Part shown: positions 16,775-25,652 of the stretch, piece by piece
Position numbering within the stretch: position 1 is the stretch's first letter
Layout of the letters: every line of letters starts with the position of its first letter
Origin: Methylomarinum vadi
Lineage (GTDB): Bacteria; Pseudomonadota; Gammaproteobacteria; Methylococcales; Methylomonadaceae
Direction of reading: 5' to 3'
NCBI RefSeq assembly: GCF_000733935.1
Contig: NZ_JPON01000001.1
Coordinates: 1,674,001 to 1,738,000, forward strand
DNA length: 64,000 nt
The notes under the pieces: model-generated
What the model was told of the DNA's origin: nothing
Database searches by the model: none
The model's input: only the letters and a program-made list of their open reading frames with translations
Position numbers and translations under genes: made by a program

Positions 16775-19700
16775 TTAATTATCGCCTTGAATGTGGACAA
16801 ACAGCGCTTGGCCTGCCGGCAGTACTTCGTTGATTTCAGCATCGTTCGCTTCATCGCCTGGGAAGTACGTGTAGTTTTTGCTGGAGTCAACGTTACCCGT
16901 TGCATTAGCCTGGTTAACGAAAGCGATCACGCCGTCGACACCAGCATGGGCCGCCGCATAATCCTTGATGCTTTGCGCCTGTTGCATGGACACCAGATGC
17001 CAACCGGAGGTACCTAGATCAACCGCAGCGGTTTTACTAGCCAACGGAATGAACAGTTTTTTGTGATCGGATGTACCATCATCCAACACTCCGCATGAGC
17101 TATATCCGGTACCGTTATTATGCACTTCGGAGCAATCTTCCTCCAAAGCCTCTCCATCACCCAAGTAGGCAAATGCCGCACCAGGAGCCGGTTGAACTTT
17201 ACCGATGGTTTTTACGTCGGAATCGCCGCCGCCGCCCAGTTCGAACTGCAATTGGACGTTGTTCGGTTTTTCACCCAGACCCAGGGCAAACAACATTTCG
17301 TTGTCGCCATGATCAAGGTGCCATACGGTAACCGGTCTACCATCGTCTTCGTCCACCGTAATGAAGAAGCGATGCAGATCCAACGGCTTGGAGTCGTCAC
17401 GCGCCGCCTCACCGGCCCAACCGAAAGTCTCCCACATTCCGTCACCGTACAATTGTACGCCGGCGATCATATCCAAATCGATATTGTGAATATTACGGTT
17501 CGGATTGCTCAGGTCGGACTCGATGTCGGCACCAAACGGCTTGTAGCTGGCGAAGCTAGGTTCCGCGCTGTTGGTCAATACCCACGTGCCCTTGTTAGGA
17601 TCACGCACCGATACCAGGATGAAGGCATCGTTATATTGCTGCTGCAATTGTGTGGTTTTGGCGTTGGTCGCCGCCTGCTCCATGCCGACCACGGCCTTGT
17701 ATTGGCCATTTTCGACGATGGCCCATGCCGTATCGAGCACTTTGTAATGATCGCCCGATTTGTAAGTACTTTCCGCTTGCGGCATCTTCACGTCGATACT
17801 GCCATGTTGGACGCTTTCTTGCCCAGAATCGCGACCTCTTTCCGTAATATCTCCAGAAGTCAGATGGACAGTCACAGGATAGTAAGTCGTTCCGTTTTCC
17901 TGTTTATTATCTAGCCTTGACACCAGCGTCGCGGTACGGCCTACATTGGCGTTGGAGTTGACGTCCACATTGCCGTCGCCAGAAGTTCTACCATCGCCCG
18001 TGGTAACTTTGACATAACCGCTGATTTGCGGATCGTGGTGGTCCACATACAAGACCTCAAACGCGTCCATTTCTGCGTACAGTTGTTTTTCCACTTTCGC
18101 AATGGCGTCTGCAGAGGCATTTTCACTCTGAAGTTTATCAATGTTATCTTGCAGTTTTGTAATACTGACATTGCGACGAACGATATCGTCCAGTGTTTGT
18201 ACTTTAACCAAATCGTTCTTCAACGCGATGGTTTGCCATTCATCTGCCCCGGTGTCATCGTTCTGATCATCCGGTGCCCCTGATTGGTATTCATTACCAG
18301 TTGGCGTATTGGTATTGCCATCGCTGTTGGCGCCACGGCGAACCTCGATATAACCATCACCTACTGCGCCTCTTTCAGCATAATCGGTGTATACAGAACC
18401 TTCTTCAACTCTAACCAGATCCACCCGGACGCCGGTACCGTCGATCAGATCTTCGCTACCGCGTTTCGCCGTACCCTTGATGGTTTGGACGAAAATGTTA
18501 CGGTGGTTGTCGGTTCCGTTGGTCGCCAGGAATAATGGCGGCAAGTTGGCTTTGACGGTGTCATTGTCTATATTAATGCCATCGTACGGATCGACATAGG
18601 CCGCCACATCGACAGTTTCAGGAATGTCGTCATCCGCTACACCGCCAGGAAAAGAACCATTGGTATCGAATTCACCGTAGAACAATGATTCACCGGCATT
18701 GTCACCGGCCTCGACATCGGCTGGCGTCTCGGTTTCTGCCGATTTCAGATAATGCGTCGAACCCGCCTCGATTTCGGCATCGGTCGCACCTTCATAATCT
18801 ACCCAAATTTCTTGGGTATCGGCCGGGAAGTCGTCGATAGGCAGTGTCAGGGTAACTTGTGAACCGCTGATAGCCACACCAGCTGCGGGGATACGAAAAT
18901 CATAGTAGGCGTCATCGGAAACAGTATTGCCATCCACGCTACCACTGGTTCCGTCGTCACGGTTTTGGAAGGCATCGCCACGCGCCGTGCCAACACGGGC
19001 ACGAACCACGAACAGACCGCCCAGATCGGTATCGGCGTCCGCTTTTTCGATGTCTTGATCATACGTAACGATCACTTTGTTCCATTTCAGCGACTCGGCC
19101 GCATGAACCGGCTCTGCGCTCACCATTCTTGGCGCTGCCGCAGCAGGGGCTTGAACGGCATTTTGATCGTCGTTATCGCTTAGCACCAATGCATTGTCGT
19201 TCAGGTCAAATACATTTGGTGTTACACCCAGCGTCAGGAGTTGACCGAAGACCGTACCTGGAACGTTTTCGATATCGAACTCGTTACCAAGCGGAGATTT
19301 AGCCACGGCTTTGTCTTCCAAATTGGCATCCAGGTTGATCAAGCTGACCGGTTTATTGTTGAACAGGAATTCACCGACATTTGGCAGCACGCCGCTCAAA
19401 TCTTCGGAGGCAACGACTGTCACGGTACCGGATGGATCTCGGCCGGACACTTTGCCGTCATCGGTTTGGATATATTCGACCCGTTTAACGACAGGAGAAG
19501 CGCCATCGTCGATCGCGGCAAAACGAGTCGTGTCTACAGCCAATCTCGCACCGGTCTGTGCATCGTAAGCAAATTTATAGACCAAATCGGTTTCGACATC
19601 GCTATTGTCTTCTTCAGCCGCCGCGGTATTGATACCGATTTCCGCGCTAAACGGCAAATCGCCTACAGCTCCAGGAATATCGCCTGGCTGCACGCCGGTC

Positions 19701-21364
19701 GCCGCTGTATCCAGATTGTCATCGATAACCAGATCGGCATCATCCTGATCGACAGTGCCATCGGCATTGTAGTCATTGTGAACAGACGCCGCATCCGGAG
19801 CCGTGCCATCTTCGGCAGGGACGTCTGGATTTTGCAACAATAAGGTCACTTCGGTGCTATCTGTCGATACGGTTGGTGTCTGAGTTGCCAGGTTGACTGG
19901 ACGAGCCACTTCAGAACCTTGCAGATCGCTGTCATTCAGGTAGCTGATCAGACCCAGATTCGCACCGCTGCCAACGCCATTCAGCGGCTGCATGAAATCG
20001 ATCTTGATACCGTCGATGTAACCATTCAAATCGCTGTCTTGAGTTACGGCCATTGGAGCCTGAACTTCGCCCACTTTAACCGGAGTCAGATCAAGGTCTG
20101 CGTCAATTACTACGGCATTGTTCAGACCCAAGGCTAGATCGCTTGCACCGCCATTTGCAGTCGCTTGCTTAACGCGAGCGGAGAACGGAACCGCATCTGC
20201 CCGGCTGTCACCATGCAACAAGTCACCTGTCGCGGGATCGGCATAGAATTTATTGAGACCACCGGCAGCCACATCGACTGTCAAAATAGTATCATCGCCA
20301 TCGGCGTCTGCGGTCACATTAAAACTTGGCGGAATTACAGTAACACCGGCAACGTTGAACGCGATATCTTCTGCTTCATCCCAAGTAGTTGAATCTGGCA
20401 CATCGTTCAAGCGGATGGCCAAGGTAACGCTCCCAACGCCGTTATCGCCATAAAGGTCGTCAGGAGCACCAGAAACAGCCACCATTACTTCGCCCGTTCC
20501 CGCATATTCAGGAGCGGCTAAGGCGGTAATGGGCGCGATTGTCGCAGGCGCAACCGGAACGTTACCGGCGCCGTCGTCCAACCCTGTGGAGTTGGAAACG
20601 CTGGCAATGGCCGCAGCATAGGGATTCAATGACGCTAAATCGGTACCCGCAGCATTTTTTCCATCATCTTTCACGAAGGCGTGAACATTAGTCGCCAACG
20701 TACCGGTGATTCCGCCATTGCTGCTCGAAATGATACCAACTGAAGTCAAGCCTTCTTTAACGGTGATTTTTTCGTCAGCCGCTAACGGATTGCTACGAGC
20801 AATATTCGGATCGGCACTGAACGTCACATACAACACTTTGGGAGAAGCCACGGTATCGACCTTAGCATCGACCACGCTGATGGTATTGTACGTTGAGTCG
20901 ATAGCAAGGAAGGCATTCGCGGCTATCGCGTCATTCACTGGATCTGCTGAACCGGTGAACGAGCCATCAGGATTTACGAAGCCAGTATCTAAACCGCCAG
21001 CAACGGTATCGGTAGCTGAAGTACTGTCCAGAGTAATGATTGCCTTGGTTGCGCCATCAGGATTACTGGTGGTCAAATTAATGACAACACCGGCACCCGC
21101 ATCGCTATCGGTTTGAGCCAATGACGAACCAACCAATGTATCCGAATCGTCATAGTAATGAATGGTCGCTTTTATTTCTGTTGCTGGAATACTTTCTGTC
21201 GCGACAATTCTAACTTTGGTGTTGTTAGCGCCCAGGAACACCTCTCCGTTCGATTTCGGGAATGCATTAGGCCCTGTAATATCGGCCGCGTTGGCCGCGC
21301 CGGCAAACATCACCGTTGTAACCGCGGTGGCCAGCGCCGATTTTTTGAATATAGATTTACTCAT
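16775..21364 (-). CDS. Giant acidic secreted or surface protein (S-layer-like candidate)
   Basis: 1529 aa from the ATG at 21362-21364, preceded by GAGGAAACT. A clear Sec signal peptide (KKSALATAVTTVMFAGAANA, then ADITG) is followed by a very long Asp-, Asn-, Thr- and Gly-rich chain. It contains putative calcium-binding loops (DYNADGTVDQDDADLVI, SDLNGYIDGIKI, DLNDNALVLSDND). Only two cysteines are seen, close together near the C-terminus (EEDCSEVHNNGTGYSSCG). It has no transmembrane span and no autotransporter or RTX end that I can see. It lies between the two halves of the type II secretion locus, so it is a likely major substrate, perhaps an S-layer or other surface-coat protein. I do not recognise a named family. 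Confidence 0.7.
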   Translation of the reverse strand: MSKSIFKKSALATAVTTVMFAGAANAADITGPNAFPKSNGEVFLGANNTKVRIVATESIPATEIKATIHYYDDSDTLVGSSLAQTDSDAGAGVVINLTTSNPDGATKAIITLDSTSATDTVAGGLDTGFVNPDGSFTGSADPVNDAIAANAFLAIDSTYNTISVVDAKVDTVASPKVLYVTFSADPNIARSNPLAADEKITVKEGLTSVGIISSSNGGITGTLATNVHAFVKDDGKNAAGTDLASLNPYAAAIASVSNSTGLDDGAGNVPVAPATIAPITALAAPEYAGTGEVMVAVSGAPDDLYGDNGVGSVTLAIRLNDVPDSTTWDEAEDIAFNVAGVTVIPPSFNVTADADGDDTILTVDVAAGGLNKFYADPATGDLLHGDSRADAVPFSARVKQATANGGASDLALGLNNAVVIDADLDLTPVKVGEVQAPMAVTQDSDLNGYIDGIKIDFMQPLNGVGSGANLGLISYLNDSDLQGSEVARPVNLATQTPTVSTDSTEVTLLLQNPDVPAEDGTAPDAASVHNDYNADGTVDQDDADLVIDDNLDTAATGVQPGDIPGAVGDLPFSAEIGINTAAAEEDNSDVETDLVYKFAYDAQTGARLAVDTTRFAAIDDGASPVVKRVEYIQTDDGKVSGRDPSGTVTVVASEDLSGVLPNVGEFLFNNKPVSLINLDANLEDKAVAKSPLGNEFDIENVPGTVFGQLLTLGVTPNVFDLNDNALVLSDNDDQNAVQAPAAAAPRMVSAEPVHAAESLKWNKVIVTYDQDIEKADADTDLGGLFVVRARVGTARGDAFQNRDDGTSGSVDGNTVSDDAYYDFRIPAAGVAISGSQVTLTLPIDDFPADTQEIWVDYEGATDAEIEAGSTHYLKSAETETPADVEAGDNAGESLFYGEFDTNGSFPGGVADDDIPETVDVAAYVDPYDGINIDNDTVKANLPPLFLATNGTDNHRNIFVQTIKGTAKRGSEDLIDGTGVRVDLVRVEEGSVYTDYAERGAVGDGYIEVRRGANSDGNTNTPTGNEYQSGAPDDQNDDTGADEWQTIALKNDLVKVQTLDDIVRRNVSITKLQDNIDKLQSENASADAIAKVEKQLYAEMDAFEVLYVDHHDPQISGYVKVTTGDGRTSGDGNVDVNSNANVGRTATLVSRLDNKQENGTTYYPVTVHLTSGDITERGRDSGQESVQHGSIDVKMPQAESTYKSGDHYKVLDTAWAIVENGQYKAVVGMEQAATNAKTTQLQQQYNDAFILVSVRDPNKGTWVLTNSAEPSFASYKPFGADIESDLSNPNRNIHNIDLDMIAGVQLYGDGMWETFGWAGEAARDDSKPLDLHRFFITVDEDDGRPVTVWHLDHGDNEMLFALGLGEKPNNVQLQFELGGGGDSDVKTIGKVQPAPGAAFAYLGDGEALEEDCSEVHNNGTGYSSCGVLDDGTSDHKKLFIPLASKTAAVDLGTSGWHLVSMQQAQSIKDYAAAHAGVDGVIAFVNQANATGNVDSSKNYTYFPGDEANDAEINEVLPAGQALFVHIQGDN

Positions 21365-21394
21365 AGTTTCCTCTTTTGGATTATTAGAGTCGTT

Positions 21395-21432
21395 TTCCCG
21401 CAACGGTGGAGCATCGCGGGGCTTTTTTATTT
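21395..21432 (-). promoter_or_regulatory. Hairpin in the leader of the surface-protein gene
   Basis: An inverted repeat (CCCGC...GCGGG with a 13-base loop) lies about 35-65 bases upstream of the surface-protein ATG. It could act as a leader mRNA stem or as a terminator for the opposite strand, where it is followed by CTTTTTT. Function is not established. Confidence 0.35.
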
Positions 21433-21550
21433 AGCGGTAGCAACTATAGAGCAGACCCGTCCAGAACGAAATAACCAAAAATGGTTATTTTTATCCTTGC
21501 CTGTCGATTAGAAATGTCAGGACGAAAGCTAACATTGCGATAAACCGTCA

Positions 21551-23083
21551 TCACTCGATCACCCGCAAGCCTTGCAAGCAGGGAATAAAATGCCGTCGAG
21601 TTTGCTCCAGCAATTCGGCTACATATTTCTTTCTACTTTCATCGGAATCGATTGCGTTGCCGTTCTCATCGACCAGTTTCTTACCCCGTTTGTGTAATTG
21701 ATCGACCACATTGCGTGCGGCGTCATCGCCTGAAAATTCCTGACTGGCTTTGAATAACAACATATCCAGCTCATTGACAGCGACCGCGGCACCTAAAACC
21801 GGCGAAGACAGCCAAATTTGCCCTCCATTCATCTTTCTTAACTTCTGTTGATTCAGCAGCGAAAGGCGGCCTTCGGACTGATTAGTCGTGGGCTTTAGGG
21901 CGATCCTCATTTCATTGCCGATGAGCAGCTTTTGCAAGGCATCGGCCACTTGCTCCACCGTATGCGGTTGCATTGCAGGGTGCTGCATCAACTGGTTTAA
22001 CGACTGAGCCTGCCCATAAAGCAGATCAACCAGTTGCTTGTATATGTCACCGTGCAACTTCATCACGCTGGACACTGTTTTAATATCGAAGTTAAATTTA
22101 TCCGGTGATACCAGGGAGACAAAGGCAAACCGCTGCAACAATTGATCTAAACTTAAATCCTGCTGGCCAGTACTCGTATGGGGCTTAATGTATACATCGC
22201 GACGAAAACCATTGTTCAGGATAAAATCGCGGTGAATTTCCAAGCTAATACGATCCGATGACTGATTGAATTGATCTTGAAAGCCGCTCGGAAACGCTAA
22301 ATTTGCGTAATTGGCCATAATTTCGGTCTGCCCGGCAAACTGCATGCCCGCCGTTTGCATTTCTTTATAAACATCTGAAAAATACAGCGGATTCCAGTGC
22401 TCACCGAAATATTCATGCGCGACATAACGCATGTCCTGTTTTTTCAATAAAGCCACTTTATCGATCGCCTTGGGATTCTGTTGAAAAAACGGCGCCTTAT
22501 GCTGGGCCAGATAGTCCAGATAGGAGATGCCGTGACTGGTTTTTTCCAACAGACTGACATCTTGCGTGTTGGCGTAAGTCAGCATCATATCGCGCAAGAT
22601 TTTGTCCAAGGCTTTGCCGGGCAGCGCATTGTAGCTGACCATGACGACGCCGCCGGGCTTGAGTTTGCGCCGGATGAAATTGACGATATGACCGCGCAGT
22701 TCCGGACTGATCCAGCTATAAACGCCATGCAGGACGATGTAGTCGAATTCGGGGAGGTCTTTTTGATCGAGCTGATCGAAGCTGTAAGGGAAATAACGAA
22801 CATTTTTGATGTCGCAGTCTTCCGCCTGTTGCCGGGCGGCCTGGATATGACTTTCATTAAAGTCGATGCCGATGAAGTGGCTGTCGGGATTGGCGTCGGC
22901 CAACAGATTGAGCGTGACCCCCTTGCCGCAGCCCAGTTCGCAATAGTCGAAATTTTGCAGGTTGTCGGGCGGATTCATGCCGTTCAGGCCGGCGATATAA
23001 TTCAGCAATACCGGGCTCTGGAAGTCATAGTAGTTGCCGACATAGTCGAGTTCGGTAACGTATCCGTGCGTGTTTTGTTGCAT
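21551..23083 (-). CDS. SAM-dependent methyltransferase with MethyTransf_Reg-type domain
   Basis: 510 aa. The N-terminal Rossmann methyltransferase has motif I YCELGCGKGVTLNLLA, an acidic motif II in HFIGIDFNESHI and EFDYIVLHGVYSWISPELR in the motif IV region, followed by PGGVVMVSYNALPG. Residues about 215-510 fit the predicted methyltransferase regulatory domain (PF10119) plus a C-terminal helical part. This architecture is that of the Rickettsia protein-lysine methyltransferases that modify the surface protein OmpB. The gene lies directly upstream of the giant surface-protein gene on the same strand, with a gap of about 190 bases. A surface-protein substrate is therefore plausible but unproven. 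Confidence 0.75.
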   Translation of the reverse strand: MQQNTHGYVTELDYVGNYYDFQSPVLLNYIAGLNGMNPPDNLQNFDYCELGCGKGVTLNLLADANPDSHFIGIDFNESHIQAARQQAEDCDIKNVRYFPYSFDQLDQKDLPEFDYIVLHGVYSWISPELRGHIVNFIRRKLKPGGVVMVSYNALPGKALDKILRDMMLTYANTQDVSLLEKTSHGISYLDYLAQHKAPFFQQNPKAIDKVALLKKQDMRYVAHEYFGEHWNPLYFSDVYKEMQTAGMQFAGQTEIMANYANLAFPSGFQDQFNQSSDRISLEIHRDFILNNGFRRDVYIKPHTSTGQQDLSLDQLLQRFAFVSLVSPDKFNFDIKTVSSVMKLHGDIYKQLVDLLYGQAQSLNQLMQHPAMQPHTVEQVADALQKLLIGNEMRIALKPTTNQSEGRLSLLNQQKLRKMNGGQIWLSSPVLGAAVAVNELDMLLFKASQEFSGDDAARNVVDQLHKRGKKLVDENGNAIDSDESRKKYVAELLEQTRRHFIPCLQGLRVIE

Positions 23084-23301
23084 TGTTTTCTCGCTTAGTT
23101 AATAAATGAATGAGTGGTAATGAATCGGGCCCGCCTTGACCCTGCTCCTCAATCCTTTGCAGGGGACGCTGCCGCAAAAACCATGTAGGGTGTGCTGAGC
23201 GAATGCGAAGCGCATCATGTCGCTGCCGAGCGTCTTAAAAGGTAGTAGAGGTAGTGCGTAGCGCTTGTGCCTCGCGGGTAAAACCCATCGTTTTTGATTT
23301 T

Positions 23302-23331
23302 GTTGGGTTACGCGGAGCGAACCCAACTTAC
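23302..23331. repeat. GTTGGGTT palindromic intergenic repeat
   Basis: GTTGGGTTACGC, a short spacer, then GCGAACCCAACTTAC. This imperfect palindrome also occurs at 16456-16487, 27154-27183 and 49932-49964, with a divergent relative at 43870-43897, always between genes. Confidence 0.75.
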
Positions 23332-23344
23332 CTTTCGGTTTTTA

Positions 23345-23490
23345 CCCAGCTTTGTCAATGTAGCGCCATAAGTCTTTAAGCCATTGATTAATATACATTA
23401 AAAATCATGCCACTTTCCTTGCTTGCAGCGCCATAAAATGATTTATTCATTATTTATCAATATCTTACATATTTCAATAACAAGACTGGG
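23345..23490. mobile_element. 145-bp MITE, copy 1
   Basis: 146 bp with terminal inverted repeats CCCAGCTTTGT (left) and, on the other strand, CCCAGTCTTGT (right). It is flanked on both sides by the 4-bp direct repeat TTTA. The interior is A/T-rich and non-coding and closely matches the copy at 58394-58538. These are the features of a miniature inverted-repeat transposable element mobilised by a transposase encoded elsewhere. Confidence 0.85.
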
Positions 23491-23577
23491 TTTACGCCAC
23501 GCTCCCTGCGGGAGATGGCGTCGAGGCGGGAGTTTGCTGCGCGACCATTATAAATTTATCCGGACAAATACTTCACC

Positions 23578-24720
23578 CTAAAGCAAGCGCCAAGACGCCA
23601 ATTGCTTTTGTTTTTTGTCGAATACTCCCTCGATTTCGGCTTGAACCGATTTGATCCGCATGATAATGAACTGACTCTCGGCGCAATCCCAATCGGCGAC
23701 TTTGGCGATTTTTTCGATATCCGTGTTGCCGATCAGGTCTTGCAGACTGTTATCTTTCTTAGGGAGCTGCTGATAGTCAAAATATTGCCGACTCACCGCG
23801 ACGGGGATATCGGCGAGGGCGGCAAGAGACTCCGGCGCCAAATATTTGGCGCAAACCTGACGTTCCTCCCCCACATAAGTGAAGTGCTGTTTCATCAGAT
23901 GAACAAGATCGGGAGTAACATCCTTGATATAGAACAGTTCGCCCCAACTCCGAATCGGATTGTTGCGCGGACGGTAGGAATGATCCAGGTTTAAATAATA
24001 ATTAAACTCCACACCTTCATCGGAGATAAAGTCATCCGAATCGACCCAGTCAGCAATAGCATAAGCGATGCGCTTGGCCTTGCTTGGATCGATTCCGAGA
24101 AAAACCAGGTAACGTTCCAACGCCTCGGATTGAAGATAGTTAATATTCGGCCGGCTGTCGATCGGTAAAACGCTAATCTCGTAATCGGCACCGTTTACCG
24201 ACAAAGTAAAGGGTCTTTGCCTTGGCGTATATAAAATGCCTTGCTGGGAAGCAGCTCCTTCGTCAGTCTTGCCGTTATCTTCGCTGGCGCTGGTCGAGAG
24301 ATTGCTTTGATCGTTTTTTTTGTCCAGGTTGAGCTCCATGCCCATCTGGGACAAAAGTTCCCGCAAAAACTGCACATTTTGGTTTTTACTCGGGTCCGAC
24401 TGATTACTTTGCACCGCACTCCTGTATTTGACGTACCTGGGGTCGACAGGAACGCCATCGCTATAGGTGCGCGACAGCGCAAACTGCAGAATATTGATGA
24501 CCTGTTTTTCGGCAATCGCCGAACTCATTTGATTGGCGCCCGGCGGACTGATCTCTTTAGCCTGCTTGATCACGACGGCAAGATAAACGGAAACCGCCAT
24601 CAAGACCCAGAGGGTATAGAGAAGGATAAAGCCTTTGTTTCCAAAACCAGTTCCGTGTGCATTCCGCCTTTGCTGAATTGCATTTTGACCAAAGCCGGCA
24701 ATTGCTCCCCGGAATCCCAT
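23578..24720 (-). CDS. gspK: GspK-like minor pseudopilin
   Basis: About 380 aa. The pilin-like segment GNKG/FILLYTLWVLMAVSVYLAVVI lacks the usual Glu at +5, as is typical of GspK. The large globular domain follows, with INYLQSEALERYLVFLGI, IAYAIADWVDSDD and ...YRPRNNPIRSWGEL, matching the GspK helical insertion and calcium region. It caps the pseudopilus tip with GspI and GspJ. The start is uncertain: the nearest ATG (24718-24720) gives a 30-residue leader and overlaps gspJ by about 120 bases. A shorter leader would need a non-standard start codon. Confidence 0.8.
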   Translation of the reverse strand: MGFRGAIAGFGQNAIQQRRNAHGTGFGNKGFILLYTLWVLMAVSVYLAVVIKQAKEISPPGANQMSSAIAEKQVINILQFALSRTYSDGVPVDPRYVKYRSAVQSNQSDPSKNQNVQFLRELLSQMGMELNLDKKNDQSNLSTSASEDNGKTDEGAASQQGILYTPRQRPFTLSVNGADYEISVLPIDSRPNINYLQSEALERYLVFLGIDPSKAKRIAYAIADWVDSDDFISDEGVEFNYYLNLDHSYRPRNNPIRSWGELFYIKDVTPDLVHLMKQHFTYVGEERQVCAKYLAPESLAALADIPVAVSRQYFDYQQLPKKDNSLQDLIGNTDIEKIAKVADWDCAESQFIIMRIKSVQAEIEGVFDKKQKQLASWRLL

Positions 24721-25211
24721 GTGTCGCCCCATCTCGTGCCATTGAAAAATGAAAAACTGAAATCTTCTACTTGCGTCAATGCGTTGCTTTGCCATTGTCC
24801 CTCACTTGCTTGAAAAAGATCCCGGTGCCGAAAACGTTCGAGTTGACCATCCCACCAGGGCGGCAACAGGGTTTCCGTATAAACGATTGCATTCTTGCTA
24901 TCGTCTAAATGATACCTGACAAGAGCGGGAGGGCCATCCAAAGCGTATCTTGCACTGTAGCGGCTGACAAATATTATTTCATCACGGTGCCAGTGCGTTA
25001 ATTCGGACGTTAACAAATTGCTGTCCAGATGCCAAAATTGCTTACGCGCAAAACGCTCGAACAACCAATCATCATTGTTGGAAAAAAGGGTTTGCGCTGC
25101 ATGACCAACCATGCGATGCAATTGCGACAGAAAGATGATCAAAGCCGATGAAATCGTAATTACCACAAGCAATTCCAACAAGGAAAAACCTTTTGTATAA
25201 CTTTTTCTCAT
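24600..25211 (-). CDS. gspJ: GspJ-like minor pseudopilin
   Basis: 203 aa. The leader MRKSYTKG precedes FSLLELLVVITISSALIIFL, with Glu at +5. The C-terminal domain ends in TELVLETKALSFSI, similar to the terminal strand of GspJ/PulJ minor pseudopilins. It is part of the gspI-J-K run on the minus strand; its 3' part overlaps the gspK reading frame. The assignment uses the pilin motif and gene order. Confidence 0.75.
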   Translation of the reverse strand: MRKSYTKGFSLLELLVVITISSALIIFLSQLHRMVGHAAQTLFSNNDDWLFERFARKQFWHLDSNLLTSELTHWHRDEIIFVSRYSARYALDGPPALVRYHLDDSKNAIVYTETLLPPWWDGQLERFRHRDLFQASEGQWQSNALTQVEDFSFSFFNGTRWGDTWDSGEQLPALVKMQFSKGGMHTELVLETKALSFSIPSGS

Positions 25212-25232
25212 AGTTTACGAATCGGAAAGCAA

Positions 25233-25640
25233 TCAACTGCTTGGCGGCTGCTTTAAACCGGGTTGCAGCAGGAAAACCGAATATCGGCTTTGGGGTAGAA
25301 CTTGGTAGAGTTGATAAGGCGTATAAGCCTGATCTACCGGGGGCAAGGAAGTCTTACCGGTGGGGGAAAAATTTATTACTCTGGATAAAGGTTCGGACGA
25401 GCTAAAAGGAATCAGGTCGACATGATCAGGCTTGATGTCTGTTCTCAGTTCACCATACGCCATCGCGGTAAATTTCGCGGTTTCGTTCAACAGCTGGGTT
25501 ACTTCTTGCTGGTGTTGTCTAATCTTATAGTTGAAATCGAGCAGTGTTCGTAAATGCGTCAATACGATCCCCGAGGCGGCCGCCATGATGACCAATGCTA
25601 TCAGCACTTCCAACAGGGTAAAGCCAGTTGACTTAAACAT
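25233..25640 (-). CDS. gspI: GspI-like minor pseudopilin
   Basis: About 135 aa. MFKSTG/FTLLEVLIALVIMAAASGIVL is a prepilin cleavage site with Glu at +5, followed by a short globular domain, the size expected for GspI. The start is the ATG at 25638-25640; a TTG three codons upstream is the alternative. It lies 12 bases after the dockerin-like gene and 21 bases before gspJ on the same strand, so the four genes probably form one operon. Confidence 0.75.
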   Translation of the reverse strand: MFKSTGFTLLEVLIALVIMAAASGIVLTHLRTLLDFNYKIRQHQQEVTQLLNETAKFTAMAYGELRTDIKPDHVDLIPFSSSEPLSRVINFSPTGKTSLPPVDQAYTPYQLYQVLPQSRYSVFLLQPGLKQPPSS

Positions 25641-25652
25641 CCCCGCCAAAGA

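Larger units (their letters stand above)
23099..23577. other. Intergenic stretch with repeats and a MITE copy
   Basis: About 480 bases between the methyltransferase gene and gspK. It contains a GTAGGGTGTGCTGAGCG repeat segment (23186-23215), a GTTGGGTT palindromic repeat (23302-23331) and a complete MITE (23345-23490). No gene is supported. Confidence 0.7.

Noticed and set aside
17120-17914. 264-codon plus-strand frame inside the giant surface-protein gene
   Set aside because: An antisense shadow; the minus-strand gene has a signal peptide, RBS and terminator.
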